A stretch of 64,000 nucleotides of DNA from assembly GCA_963750065.1 (NCBI GenBank), contig CAVVPK010000050.1:1-64000 (forward strand), written 5' to 3'. The notes under the pieces were generated by a model. That model was not told the origin of the DNA, did not search any database, and worked only from the letters and a program-made list of their open reading frames with translations. The translations under genes and the position numbers were made by a program. The DNA is from CAVSRC01 sp963750065 (GTDB lineage Bacteria > Pseudomonadota > Alphaproteobacteria > Rhizobiales > Kaistiaceae). Shown here in pieces: positions 36,789 through 45,226 of this stretch; within the stretch, counting starts at the first letter, position 1, and every line of letters starts with the position of its first letter.

Positions 36789-37717
36789 GCGGCGCGTCCG
36801 GCAAGGGTGGCAGCGCCGGCGCGGCTGTGGCGGTCGGCCAGGCGCGCGTGCAGCGCCAGCAGCGGTTCGGTCGCCGGGCGGTCGGTGCGGTGGACGATGA
36901 AGGTCCAGTCGAGCCGCCGGCAGAGCGTCGAGAGGCGTTCGCGCAACGCCGCCAGCCAATTCTGGTAATCGGTGCGATATTGCTCGGCGCGCGAGACGAC
37001 ATGGCGTAGGCCGCTCTCGGGGTCGTGGAACTCGGTGCGGCCGGCATAGGGGAAGATCTCTTCGATCGGGTCGATGACCTGAACGAGGTGAGCATGGACG
37101 CCGGCGCTGAGGATCGCGTCGAGCATCGTCTCGATCTGATCGATCGGATCGAGGAAGTCGCCGATGAGGGTGATGTCGGTGAAGCGCCTCAGCGCATGGG
37201 TGTCCGGCGGCGCCGGATTTTCCGCCGCGGCGGGGATGAGCACGGCGATGCGTTCGGCGGCATTGCGCGTCAGCATGGCCTTGCTGGCGCCGATGAGGCC
37301 GGTGCGTTCGCCGGCGGTGGCCAGCAGGTCGGCCAGCGCCAGGGTCAGCACCGTGGCGCGGGCAAGCTTGGTGACCGGCGCCAGGCGCGAGCGGAAGTCC
37401 ATCGAGGCGGAGAGGTCGGCCCACAGCCAGACGGTGTGGGAGGCCTCCCATTCCTTCTCGCGCACATAGAGATGGTCGTCGCGCGCCGAGCGCCGCCAGT
37501 CGATCGTGGCCGCCGGCTCGCCGGTGACGAAGGGGCGGAACTGCCAGAAGGTCTCGCCGCGCCCGCTCACCCGGCGGCCGTGCCAGCCGGCCAGAACGGT
37601 TGCGGCAACGCGCCGGGCCTCGACCAGGAGGTCGGGCATGCCGGCGGCGATCCCCTTCGCCTCAGTGAGTGCCCCCCGAACGGTGTCGGTTCGCTGCATG
37701 CCTGGTTCGCTATCCAA
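36785..37717 (-). CDS. DUF58-domain protein
   Basis: A 310-residue DUF58 protein, a VWA-related family almost always encoded beside a MoxR ATPase. The signature RGETFWQFRPFVTGEPAATI followed by DWRRSARDDHLYVREKEWE and a degenerate MIDAS (ADLSASMDF) is clear. It overlaps the MoxR gene by 8 bases and the DUF4159 gene by 4. It is presumably a client or partner of MoxR in assembling the membrane complex encoded downstream. Confidence 0.9.
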   Translation of the reverse strand: MDSEPGMQRTDTVRGALTEAKGIAAGMPDLLVEARRVAATVLAGWHGRRVSGRGETFWQFRPFVTGEPAATIDWRRSARDDHLYVREKEWEASHTVWLWADLSASMDFRSRLAPVTKLARATVLTLALADLLATAGERTGLIGASKAMLTRNAAERIAVLIPAAAENPAPPDTHALRRFTDITLIGDFLDPIDQIETMLDAILSAGVHAHLVQVIDPIEEIFPYAGRTEFHDPESGLRHVVSRAEQYRTDYQNWLAALRERLSTLCRRLDWTFIVHRTDRPATEPLLALHARLADRHSRAGAATLAGRAA

Positions 37718-38720
37718 TCCGCGCCTTCAGCTCGGCAATCACATCGCGCACGGTGAGGCCGTCGGCACGGGCGGCGAAGCCCAGCGCCATGCGATGCTGG
37801 AGCACCGGTTCGGCGAGTGCCGCCACATCGTCGAGCGAGGGAGCGTAGCGCCCGTCGATCAGCGCCCGGGCGCGCGAAGCGAGCATCAGCGCCTGGCTGG
37901 CGCGCGGGCCCGGACCCCAGACGATGGCCTGGGCCAGGCGTTCATTGGCGGCGGTGCCGGGGCGAGCGGACGACACCAGTTCGAGAATGCCCTCCACCAC
38001 CGATTCGCCGACCGGCATGCGGCGCACGAGCTGCTGGATGGTGCGCAGCTCCTCGCCATCGAGTACCTGGGTCGTGGTCGCCTCATGGGCGCCGGTGGTC
38101 TCGAACAGCATCTTCCGCTCGGCGTCGCGGTCGGGATAGACGACGTCGATCTGCAGCAGGAAGCGGTCGAGCTGCGCCTCGGGCAGGGGATAGGTGCCTT
38201 CCTGCTCGAGCGGGTTCTGGGTGGCCAGAACGTGGAAGGGGGCGGGCAGGTCGTGGCGCACGCCGGCGACGGTGACGTGATATTCCTGCATCGCCTGCAG
38301 CAGCGCCGACTGGGTGCGCGGGCTGGCGCGATTGATCTCGTCGGCCATCAGAAGCTGGGCGAAGACCGGGCCCTGGACAAAGCGGAAATTGCGCGTGCCG
38401 TCGGCGGCCTGGTCCATCACCTCCGACCCGATGATGTCGGAGGGCATGAGATCGGGGGTGAACTGAACGCGCCGCGCCGACAGGCCAAGGACGGTGCCCA
38501 GCGTCTCGACCAGCTTGGTCTTGGCGAGCCCGGGAACGCCGATCAGCAGGCCGTGGCCGCCGGCCAAAATCGTGATCAGGGCTCGGTCGACCACCGATTC
38601 CTGGCCGTAGATCACCCTGCCGATCGCCTCGCGCGCCTTCCTGATCCGCGCCACGGCGCTGTCGGTCTCGGCGATGATACGGTCGGCGTCTGGGCTGGCG
38701 GTCTGGACGATGGCGCTCAT
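37710..38720 (-). CDS. MoxR-family AAA+ ATPase
   Basis: A 336-residue AAA+ ATPase with Walker A GVPGLAKT, Walker B LLMADEINRASP, sensor 1 FHVLATQNPLEQEGTYPLPE and the MoxR-specific RRVQFTPDLMPSDIIG. It would act as a chaperone that inserts metal or remodels VWA proteins. It is the first gene of a four-gene operon (MoxR, DUF58, BatA-N/DUF4159, VWA membrane protein) with overlapping stops and starts. Confidence 0.93.
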   Translation of the reverse strand: MSAIVQTASPDADRIIAETDSAVARIRKAREAIGRVIYGQESVVDRALITILAGGHGLLIGVPGLAKTKLVETLGTVLGLSARRVQFTPDLMPSDIIGSEVMDQAADGTRNFRFVQGPVFAQLLMADEINRASPRTQSALLQAMQEYHVTVAGVRHDLPAPFHVLATQNPLEQEGTYPLPEAQLDRFLLQIDVVYPDRDAERKMLFETTGAHEATTTQVLDGEELRTIQQLVRRMPVGESVVEGILELVSSARPGTAANERLAQAIVWGPGPRASQALMLASRARALIDGRYAPSLDDVAALAEPVLQHRMALGFAARADGLTVRDVIAELKARIG

Positions 38721-39027
38721 TCGGATTCTGTCTGGCTACCTGCCTTGGGGCTCGTTGCCGCCGGCAGCGCGGGGCGCGGCCGATCAGCTTGATGTCACGG
38801 GATTGTTGCATGCGGCATGCCAGCGCAATAGGGATTTGTCGGTGCCTGGCCGCCGCGGGGCAAAATCCCTCTCATCCCGGCAGCACAGAAGCAAAGCGAG
38901 GCAAAAGCATGGCCGCCGCGAGGCCTTGGACACTGATTAACGATCTCGAAAGGCTACGCAGCGTCAGGGTTGCGGGTGTGCTTCACCGGAATGTGAACCG
39001 AGCCTCCGGGCGATCGGCGTCGTTCCG
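38721..39027. other. Divergent intergenic region between MoxR and CoA pyrophosphatase genes
   Basis: These 307 bases separate divergent operons and must hold both promoters. A frame from ATG at 38910 to 39031 exists but has no ribosome-binding site. I saw no convincing gene. In related genomes a DUF1285 gene often precedes the pyrophosphatase; it is absent here. Confidence 0.4.
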
Positions 39028-39669
39028 GTGACGGCCGCCGCCATCGACCGTCAGCTGATGACGCCGGGGGCATTCTTTGCCCGTGCCGCAGAGCGTCTGC
39101 ATGCCGATCCGCCGAGTGGCCCGGCGACGGGCGAACAGGTGCTCAATCCGGGTCTGTTCGCTGACGAGAACGGTTTCCGCGACGCGGCGGTGCTGGTGCC
39201 GCTGATTGCACGCAAGACCGGGCTGACGGCGCTGCTCACCCTGCGCACGCCGCATCTGGCGGTCCATGCCGGCCAGATCGCTTTCCCCGGCGGCAAGGTC
39301 GAGCCGTCGGATAAGGACGCAGGCGCGGCGGCGCTGCGCGAGGCGCGCGAGGAGATCGGCCTCGATTCGGCGGCCGTCGCGGTCGTCGGCTATCTCGACC
39401 GCTACCTCACCGGCACCGGCTACCGCATCACGCCGGTCGTCGCCCGCGTCGCGCCCGAGCCCATGCTGGCGCTCAATCCGCAGGAGGTGCAGGAGGCCTT
39501 CGAGGTGCCGCTCGCCTTCCTCATGGACCCGAAGAATCATCGCCGTGGCAGCCGGATCCTGATGGGCCGCGAGCGCCATTTCTATGAGATGCCGTTCGAG
39601 GGGCGTAATATTTGGGGGATCACGGCAGGGATCATCCGGGGGCTTTACGAGCGGATGTTTAATTCATGA
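39028..39669 (+). CDS. NUDIX hydrolase, CoA pyrophosphatase-like
   Basis: A 213-residue protein of the CoA diphosphatase group (NudL-like), hydrolysing coenzyme A to 3',5'-ADP and phosphopantetheine. The family hallmark LRTPHLAVHAGQIAFPGGK precedes the NUDIX box, seen as GGKVEPSDKDAGAAALREAR plus EEIGL with the characteristic insertion. The start is a GTG at 39028. Its stop overlaps the next start by ATGA in a three-gene operon with DUF6111 and CCA transferase, a common alphaproteobacterial order. Confidence 0.9.
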   Translation: MTAAAIDRQLMTPGAFFARAAERLHADPPSGPATGEQVLNPGLFADENGFRDAAVLVPLIARKTGLTALLTLRTPHLAVHAGQIAFPGGKVEPSDKDAGAAALREAREEIGLDSAAVAVVGYLDRYLTGTGYRITPVVARVAPEPMLALNPQEVQEAFEVPLAFLMDPKNHRRGSRILMGRERHFYEMPFEGRNIWGITAGIIRGLYERMFNS

Positions 39670-39932
39670 TGCGATTGGTCGCCTTCGACGCGCTCTTCTT
39701 CCTGATGCCGTTTGCGGTCTATGCCCTGTGGCTGGTGATCACCCGCGGCAGTCTGGCCAATATCGCCGACTGGCAGGCGCGCACCATCGCCTGGCTGGCG
39801 GCCGGCGGCGCGGCGCTGATGATCGCGGTGCTGGTGATCTTCGTCCATCTCGGCCCGGCGCCGACCGGCGGCACCTATGTCCCGGCCCATGTCGACGACA
39901 GCGGCAATATCGTTCCCGGCCATTTCGAATAG
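39666..39932 (+). CDS. DUF6111-family small membrane protein
   Basis: An 88-residue protein with two membrane helices (FDALFFLMPFAVYALWLVI and TIAWLAAGGAALMIAVLVIF) and a C-terminal GGTYVPAHVDDSGNIVPGHF, the diagnostic end of DUF6111. It is coupled to the pyrophosphatase gene by a 4-base overlap and followed after 17 bases by the CCA transferase gene. The function is unknown; conservation of this order in alphaproteobacteria suggests a housekeeping link. Confidence 0.88.
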   Translation: MMRLVAFDALFFLMPFAVYALWLVITRGSLANIADWQARTIAWLAAGGAALMIAVLVIFVHLGPAPTGGTYVPAHVDDSGNIVPGHFE

Positions 39933-39949
39933 GCGGAGTTCTTGGGGCC

Positions 39950-41200
39950 ATGAGCGCAGCACTGCCCGGCCTGGCCGGGGCCGATTGGCTCACGCAAGCT
40001 TCGGCGCAACGCATCTTCGCAGCGCTGGGGGCTAAAGGCCACGAGACGCGGATCATCGGCGGCGCCGTGCGCAATGCGCTGATGGGCGATGGCGTGCGTG
40101 AGATCGATTTCGCCACCACCGCGACGCCGGACGAGGTGGCGGCGCTGGCCGCGGCCGCCGGCCTCAAGACGGTGCCCACCGGTATCGATCACGGCACGCT
40201 CACCGTCGTCGTCGACGGGCGCGGCTACGAGGTGACGACGCTGCGCGAGGACATCGAAACCGATGGCCGCCACGCAACCGTGCGCTTCGGCCGCGACTGG
40301 AAAGCCGACGCCATGCGGCGCGACTTCACCGTCAACGCCCTGTCGGTCACCGCCGACGGCACGGTGCACGATCCCGTCGGCGGCTATGCCGATATCCTGG
40401 CGCGCCGCATCCGCTTCATCGGCGACGCCGACCAGCGGATCGCCGAGGACCGGCTGCGCATCCTGCGCTTCTTGCGCTTCAACGCCGAATACGGTTCCGG
40501 TGGCGTGGACCCGGCGGGGCTGTCGGCGGCGATCCGTGCCCGCGACGGCCTCAGCGCGCTATCGGGCGAACGCATCGGCAACGAGCTGCGCCGGCTGATC
40601 GTGGCGCCGCGCGCGGTCGAGATGGTCGGCATCATGCAGGAGACCGGCATCCTTGGCATCGTTCTGGCCGGGATCGGCTATATCGACCAGTTCGCGCGGT
40701 GGGTAGCGTTCGAGACGGCGGTCGGCGCGGAGCCGAAGGTGCCGCTGCGGCTGGCGGTGCTGGCTTGCCGGATCGGCGAGGACGTGGAGCGGCTGACCCG
40801 CCGCCTGCGGCTCACCAATGCCGAACGCGACCGCATGCTGGCGGCGCTGGCGGCGAAGACGAAGTTTCGCCCGCTGCCGGCCGGGCGCGCTGCCCGCGCG
40901 GCGCTTTACCGGTTGAACAAGCCGGCCTTTCGCGATGGACTTTGCCTTGCCTTTGCCGATGGCAGGGCGGCGCCCGACGATGCCGCCTGGAAGGCGCTCT
41001 ACGATCTGCCGGACACATGGACGGCGCCGCGCTTTCCCCTGAGCGGCCGCGACGTCGTCGGCCGCTCGATGCCCTCCGGTCCGGCGGTCGGCGCCATCCT
41101 TAGAACCGTCGAGGCCTGGTGGATCGCCCAGGATTTCGCCCCCGACGAACGGGCGCTCCGCGCGCGTCTGCAGCAGGAACTGGCTGCCGCGCAGCAATAG
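39950..41200 (+). CDS. cca: CCA tRNA nucleotidyltransferase
   Basis: A class II nucleotidyltransferase of 416 residues that adds or repairs the 3' CCA end of tRNAs. The head domain shows IIGGAVRNALMGDGVREIDFA with the catalytic GG and acidic pair, RRDFTVNAL for the ribose-binding motif, and EDRLRILRFLRFNAEYG for the nucleotide-selecting neck. The C-terminal half is the divergent alphaproteobacterial body and tail. The ATG at 39950 follows TTGGGG. It is the last gene of its operon. Confidence 0.92.
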   Translation: MSAALPGLAGADWLTQASAQRIFAALGAKGHETRIIGGAVRNALMGDGVREIDFATTATPDEVAALAAAAGLKTVPTGIDHGTLTVVVDGRGYEVTTLREDIETDGRHATVRFGRDWKADAMRRDFTVNALSVTADGTVHDPVGGYADILARRIRFIGDADQRIAEDRLRILRFLRFNAEYGSGGVDPAGLSAAIRARDGLSALSGERIGNELRRLIVAPRAVEMVGIMQETGILGIVLAGIGYIDQFARWVAFETAVGAEPKVPLRLAVLACRIGEDVERLTRRLRLTNAERDRMLAALAAKTKFRPLPAGRAARAALYRLNKPAFRDGLCLAFADGRAAPDDAAWKALYDLPDTWTAPRFPLSGRDVVGRSMPSGPAVGAILRTVEAWWIAQDFAPDERALRARLQQELAAAQQ

Positions 41201-41288
41201 AGCGGGCGGCATAGGCGCGCTTCTTGCTAGCGCCTTGCCCGCCATGTATTTATTTGGTCACAAAGCGAGGCAGATCTGGAGAACCGTC

Positions 41289-41879
41289 ATGCGGCTCTTG
41301 CGGCTGGGCAGGATCGCCTACTATGCAGACTTCTACGTCTATCCGTTGGTGATTGCCGCGCTGGCGGCCTATGCCATCTGGCAGGGGCCGGTCGGTGGCT
41401 GGGCGACGTGGCTTGGCGCCTTCGTCTCGGGCGTGGCGCTGTGGACGCTGGTCGAATACGTGCTGCACCGCTTCGTGCTGCACCACGTGCCCTACATCAA
41501 GGAGGCGCACGACGCCCATCATAACGATCAGCTTGCGCTCATCGGCACGCCGATCTGGATCAGCCTGTCGATCATGGTCGTCTTCGTGCTCATCCCGCTG
41601 AGCCTCGTGGTCGAGCAGCATGTGGCCATCGGGCTCGCCTGCGGGCTGATGCTCGGCCACATGTGGTATGGCGGCGTCCACCACATCCTGCATCACTGGA
41701 AGATCGGGCCGCACGGCTACCTGTTCCGGCTGAAGCGCCACCACATGCTGCATCACCATTTCGACGAGAAGGGCAATTTCGGCGTCACCAGCAATTTCTG
41801 GGACGTGGTCTTCGGAACCGACCTCAAAGTGCGCGTGGCCGCGGCGCCACGGCCGCGCGAGCGCGGCGAGCACCAGTAA
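41289..41879 (+). CDS. Sterol desaturase/fatty acid hydroxylase superfamily protein
   Basis: A 196-residue integral membrane di-iron oxygenase-type protein. The histidine clusters HRFVLHH, HDAHH, GGVHHILHH and HHMLHHH are the eight-histidine metal ligand set, placed between four membrane helices. I chose the ATG at 41289 because GGAG lies 7 bases upstream; earlier ATGs (41235, 41244) lack such a site. It would introduce a hydroxyl or double bond into a lipid chain. It stands alone before the DM13 gene. Confidence 0.85.
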   Translation: MRLLRLGRIAYYADFYVYPLVIAALAAYAIWQGPVGGWATWLGAFVSGVALWTLVEYVLHRFVLHHVPYIKEAHDAHHNDQLALIGTPIWISLSIMVVFVLIPLSLVVEQHVAIGLACGLMLGHMWYGGVHHILHHWKIGPHGYLFRLKRHHMLHHHFDEKGNFGVTSNFWDVVFGTDLKVRVAAAPRPRERGEHQ

Positions 41880-41966
41880 CCACTTCTTTGCGGTTGCGGC
41901 GGTTTAATCGGGGCGTTCGCGCCCCGATTTCGCGTCTGTCGCCATGTTGTTGAGTTTGTCTGCCTC

Positions 41967-42545
41967 ATGAGCTCGGTCCAGGAACTGCGGGCGGCCGTGT
42001 CGCCGGCCGTGCCGGCAAAGGCCGCCAAGGGCCCGACGAAGGCCCAGTCAGGCGCCTTCGCGATGCTTCTCGTCGCCGGCGCGCTGGGCGCTTGTGTCGG
42101 CATTGCCTTCGATCAATTCGTCCTGCCGCACGGTGCCGGGTTGCCGACGCCGGCCGCCACCGTGGCGCCGCAAGCGGCGAGTGCGGGCACCGTCATCGCC
42201 AGCGGCACCTTCATCCAGCCCGACGCCAACAATCCGCTGCAGCGCGGCTCCGGCGGCGTATCCATTTCCGGCCGCGAGGTGGTGCTGGGCGCGGACTTCG
42301 CGGTGACGCCGGGTCCCGACTACCGCGTGCTGCTGGTGCCCAAGCCGGCGATCCGCGCGGCCTCCGATGTCGCCAACACCATGTATGTGGACATCGGGGC
42401 GCTTGCCGCCTTCCAGGGCAGTCAGCGCTTCACGGTGCCGGCCGGCGTCGATCTCGCCAGATATCCGAGCGTTGTCATCTGGTGCGCCACCTACGGCTCG
42501 TTGATCTCATCGGCCGACCTCAGCTTCGCCAAGGGAACGGGCTGA
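41967..42545 (+). CDS. DM13-domain membrane-anchored protein
   Basis: A 192-residue protein with one N-terminal membrane helix (AFAMLLVAGALGACVGIAF) and an extracytoplasmic DM13 domain: ASGTFIQPD, GGVSISGREVVLGADFAVTP, GPDYRVLLVPK and the conserved YPSVVIWCATYG, whose cysteine is proposed to be redox active in DM13 proteins. It ends 16 bases before the convergent porin gene. DM13 domains are proposed cytochrome-like or redox modules; the bacterial role is unsettled. Confidence 0.85.
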   Translation: MSSVQELRAAVSPAVPAKAAKGPTKAQSGAFAMLLVAGALGACVGIAFDQFVLPHGAGLPTPAATVAPQAASAGTVIASGTFIQPDANNPLQRGSGGVSISGREVVLGADFAVTPGPDYRVLLVPKPAIRAASDVANTMYVDIGALAAFQGSQRFTVPAGVDLARYPSVVIWCATYGSLISSADLSFAKGTG

Positions 42546-42561
42546 GGTTGGCGGGCAGGGT

Positions 42562-43314
42562 CTAGCCGCCGAGCTTCAAGGCCAGGCGGGCCATCACCGT
42601 CTGGACGCCGATGTTGCCGTCCACCACCGGCGGGCCCTGTGTCCCGCTACCGCAATTGGGGCAAGGCAGGTATTCGCTGCTGATGCCGAGCGCCGTGTAG
42701 TCGTAGGCAAGGCCGAGCGAGACGCCTCCACGCAGCATGTATTCCAGGCCCGCACCCACCGTCCAGCCGTTGGCCCATGTCGTGGCTTCGGCACTCTCGT
42801 TCGACGTGTGATCGTAGACGGTCAGGCCGACATCGGCGCCGGCCCAGCCTCCCCGGGCGAAGACGAGCCAGCGGTCGCGGGCGTAGCCGATACGGCCAGT
42901 CACGCCGGCCAGCCAATTGAGGCGGGAAATCTCGTTGTCGGTCCCCGGAAAGCCGGGGCTGGCATCCTCATGTGTGAGGTTGCTGCCCGAGGCTGATGCT
43001 TCCAGGCCGTAGACCCAGTTCCCGGATTGAAGGTTGTAGCCTGCGAAGGCTCCGCCGATCAGGCTGCCGGCCGCCTGTCTGAAATCGGTGAAGGTGACGG
43101 TGGAGCTGTCGGTGTCGAAGTAGTTGGCGTTGACGTAGGTCCAGTCGAATTTGGCCGATGCGCCGCCGATCTCGGCGCCGGCATAGGGGCCGGCCCAGAG
43201 CGCGTCGAACCGATCGCGCGTCAGCGATGCGGCTTGCGCACCGCCGAACCCGGCCAGAAGAAACAGCGCCCCTGCCATGCACCGCCCAAAGCCGCCCAAG
43301 GTCACGGTGTTCAT
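42562..43314 (-). CDS. Omp25/31-like outer membrane beta-barrel protein
   Basis: A 250-residue outer-membrane protein. The signal peptide ends with GGAQA, followed by ALWAGPYAGAEIGGA, the typical first strand of the eight-stranded Omp25/Omp31 family. Alternating strands such as GGAFAGYNLQSGNWVYGLE and VTGRIGYARDRWLVFARGG follow, and the last strand ends in LALKLGG instead of the usual terminal aromatic residue. Two cysteines (CPNC) in a late loop are unusual for this family and may form a disulfide. Confidence 0.85.
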   Translation of the reverse strand: MNTVTLGGFGRCMAGALFLLAGFGGAQAASLTRDRFDALWAGPYAGAEIGGASAKFDWTYVNANYFDTDSSTVTFTDFRQAAGSLIGGAFAGYNLQSGNWVYGLEASASGSNLTHEDASPGFPGTDNEISRLNWLAGVTGRIGYARDRWLVFARGGWAGADVGLTVYDHTSNESAEATTWANGWTVGAGLEYMLRGGVSLGLAYDYTALGISSEYLPCPNCGSGTQGPPVVDGNIGVQTVMARLALKLGG

Positions 43315-43409
43315 GTCGCGGATTCCCTTGAATTGTCTGGTCGCTTGACGCGGTGGACGACGCTACCGTCGGATCTCCAGCCTCGCAATCCCGTCAGGTG
43401 TGCCGAGGC

Positions 43410-44351
43410 TCACGGCCACTTCGCCAGAGGCGGCATGGAGGAGAGGATCGCGGCGACGTTGCCGCCGGTCTTGAGGCCGAAGACGGTGCCGCGGTCGTAG
43501 ATCAGGTTGAACTCGACATAGCGCCCGCGGCGGACGAGCTGCTCTTCGCGCTCGGCCTCCGACCAGGGCTTGAGGAAATTGCGCCGTACCAGCTTCGGAT
43601 AGATGGCGAGGAAGGCGCGGCCGACCTCCCGGGTGAAGGCGAAATCCGCCTCCCAGTCGCCCGAGTTCAGCCAGTCGTAGAAGATGCCGCCGATGCCGCG
43701 CGCCTCGTTGCGATGCTTGAGGAAAAAGTACTCGTCGCACCACGTTTTATAGCGCCCGTAATCGGCGACGGCATGGGCGTCGCAGGCCCCTCTCATGGCG
43801 GCGTGGAAATCGACAGTATCGGGATCGTCCTGGGTGCGTCGGCGGTCGAGCACCGGGGTCAGGTCGGCGCCGCCGCCAAACCATTGCCGGCCGGTCACCA
43901 CCATGCGCGTGTTCATGTGGACGGCCGGCACATGCGGATTGTGCATGTGGGCGATGAGCGAGATGCCGCTCGCCCAGAAGCGCGGGTCCTCCTCGGCGCC
44001 GGCAATGTCCTTGCGGAACTCGGGCGAGAACTCGCCATGGACGGTGGAGATATGGACGCCGACCTTTTCGAAAACGCGGCCGTTCATCTGCGCCATCACC
44101 CCGCCACCGCCATCGGCGCCATCGAAGTCGGCTGTTGCCGACTTCGCATTTGAGCGAGCGACATCGGGAGCACCCGATGTCGTGTGGTCCGTACGCTGCC
44201 AAGGCGTCTTGACGAAACGTCCGGCGGGACGGTCGCCAAGCTGGGCGCTTGCCGGCAGATCATCCTCGATCTCCTCGAAGGCGGCGGTGATCTGGTCGCG
44301 CAGCTCCGCGAACCACCGGCCCGCGCGGTCTTTCTTCTCGTCCATGTCCAT
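43410..44351 (-). CDS. hemF: Oxygen-dependent coproporphyrinogen III oxidase
   Basis: Catalyses oxygen-dependent decarboxylation of coproporphyrinogen III to protoporphyrinogen IX in heme synthesis. The 313-residue protein shows VGVHISTVHGEFSPEFR, AVHMNTRM, WFGGGADLTPVLD, WCDEYFFLKHRNEARGIGG, RRGRYVEFNLIYDRGT and ends SMPPLAKWP, as I recall for Brucella-type HemF. It starts at 44351 (MDMDEKKDR). Relative to that family it carries about 20 extra residues between TPWQRTD and GGGGVM, encoded by a double palindrome (44124-44181). The insertion lies before the catalytic core, so the enzyme may remain active. Confidence 0.92.
   Translation of the reverse strand: MDMDEKKDRAGRWFAELRDQITAAFEEIEDDLPASAQLGDRPAGRFVKTPWQRTDHTTSGAPDVARSNAKSATADFDGADGGGGVMAQMNGRVFEKVGVHISTVHGEFSPEFRKDIAGAEEDPRFWASGISLIAHMHNPHVPAVHMNTRMVVTGRQWFGGGADLTPVLDRRRTQDDPDTVDFHAAMRGACDAHAVADYGRYKTWCDEYFFLKHRNEARGIGGIFYDWLNSGDWEADFAFTREVGRAFLAIYPKLVRRNFLKPWSEAEREEQLVRRGRYVEFNLIYDRGTVFGLKTGGNVAAILSSMPPLAKWP
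44124..44181. repeat. Double-palindrome element inserted in frame within hemF
   Basis: Two perfect 9-bp hairpins lie side by side in the coding region: GAAGTCGGC/GCCGACTTC with a 4-base loop (44124-44145), and GACATCGGG/CCCGATGTC with a 4-base loop (44160-44181). They encode the extra residues SGAPDVARSNAKSATADFD of HemF without breaking the frame. The design recalls Rickettsia palindromic elements, which insert in frame into proteins. No second copy is visible in this window. Confidence 0.75.
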
Positions 44352-44447
44352 CGGCTTGAGGGGTCTCGCATGAACCAACGGGGCAGCCGCCTCATACAGC
44401 CTTAGCGTCCGGCCGTCTGCCCCCGCACCAATCTGGTCCGCTTGCCC

Positions 44448-44491
44448 TTGATTCCGTATCAGTTCCGATATATCTATTAATCCGATATAAC
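44448..44491 (+). promoter_or_regulatory. Promoter and operator-like repeats of the PadR gene
   Basis: TTGATT (44448-44453) and TATCTA (44471-44476) are separated by 17 bases. CCGATATA occurs twice (44465-44472 and 44482-44489), 17 bases apart, the first copy containing the palindrome GATATATC across the -10. PadR regulators with His-rich N-termini repress their own promoters through AT-rich inverted repeats, so autoregulation is likely. Confidence 0.55.
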
Positions 44492-44509
44492 GAAACTGGA
44501 ACGAAATCG

Positions 44510-45216
44510 ATGCACATGCACGAACACGAAGACCACGCCCACGAACACGGCGGCCATTGCCGCCACGGCCACGGTCATGGCGGACACGGCCATGGCGAAC
44601 ACGGCCATGGCGAACACGGCCATTGCCGTCACGGCCAGGGCCACGGCCACGACGACCAGGGCGACCACGGCGATCACGGTCGCGGCGGCGGTCATTGGGG
44701 ACGCGGCGGCGGAGCGGAGGCGGGGGTGGCGGCCGCATGGGCCGTATGGGTCTCGGCCGCTTCTTCGCCCATGGCGACCTGCGGCTGGTCATCCTCAATC
44801 TCATCGCCGAGAAGCCGCGCCACGGCTACGAGGTCATCAAGGCGATCGAGGAGGCGGTGGCCGGCGCCTACAGCCCGAGCCCGGGCACCATCTATCCGAC
44901 GCTCACCTGGCTCGAGGAACTCGGCTACGTCACCGTCGCGCCGTCGGAGGACGGGACCAAGAAGCTGCACGCGATCACGGAGCAGGGCCGCGCCTTCCTG
45001 GAGGCCAACCGGCCGACACTCGATGCGTTGCTGATGCGCATGGCGGAAGCGGGCAAGGCGCATGCCAGCGGTGACGCGCCGCAGATCGTGCGCGCCATGG
45101 AGAATCTGAGGTTGTCGCTGCGGCTGCGCCTGTCGCGCGGGGCGCTTTCGCCCGAACAGGTGGATGCCGTTGCGGCGGCGCTCGATACCGCCGCCACCAC
45201 GGTCGAGCGTGTCTGA
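44510..45216 (+). CDS. PadR-family regulator with His-rich N-terminus (NfeR/YqjI-like), frame broken
   Basis: The C-terminal 150 residues are a PadR winged helix (RFFAHGDLRLVILNLIAEK, RHGYEVIKAIEEA, YSPSPGTIYPTLTWLEELGY) plus a dimerising helix, closest in layout to Escherichia coli YqjI/NfeR, a nickel-responsive repressor. YqjI has a His/Cys-rich metal-binding N-terminus; here the matching His-rich stretch (MHMHEHEDHAHEHGGHCRH and repeated HGHG) starts at 44510 but is in another frame. Restoring one G in GGAGCGGAGG near 44712 joins the two. Without repair, translation could start at 44737 (MGRMGLG), giving 159 residues. Sequence error, mutation or programmed shift are all possible. Confidence 0.8.
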
Positions 45217-45226
45217 CCCGTTGCGG

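Noticed and set aside
34686..36968. Long plus-strand open frame of 760 codons
   Set aside because: It lies wholly opposite the BatA-N/DUF4159 gene, has an unnatural Arg/Gly/His-rich composition and no domains. It is an antisense artefact of high GC content.
43410..43450. HemF ends about 25 residues earlier than the Escherichia coli protein, suggesting truncation or frameshift
   Set aside because: HemF of Brucella and relatives ends with the same SMPP-x-x-KWP, as I recall it, and no alternative frame downstream continues the enteric C-terminus. The short end is normal for the lineage.
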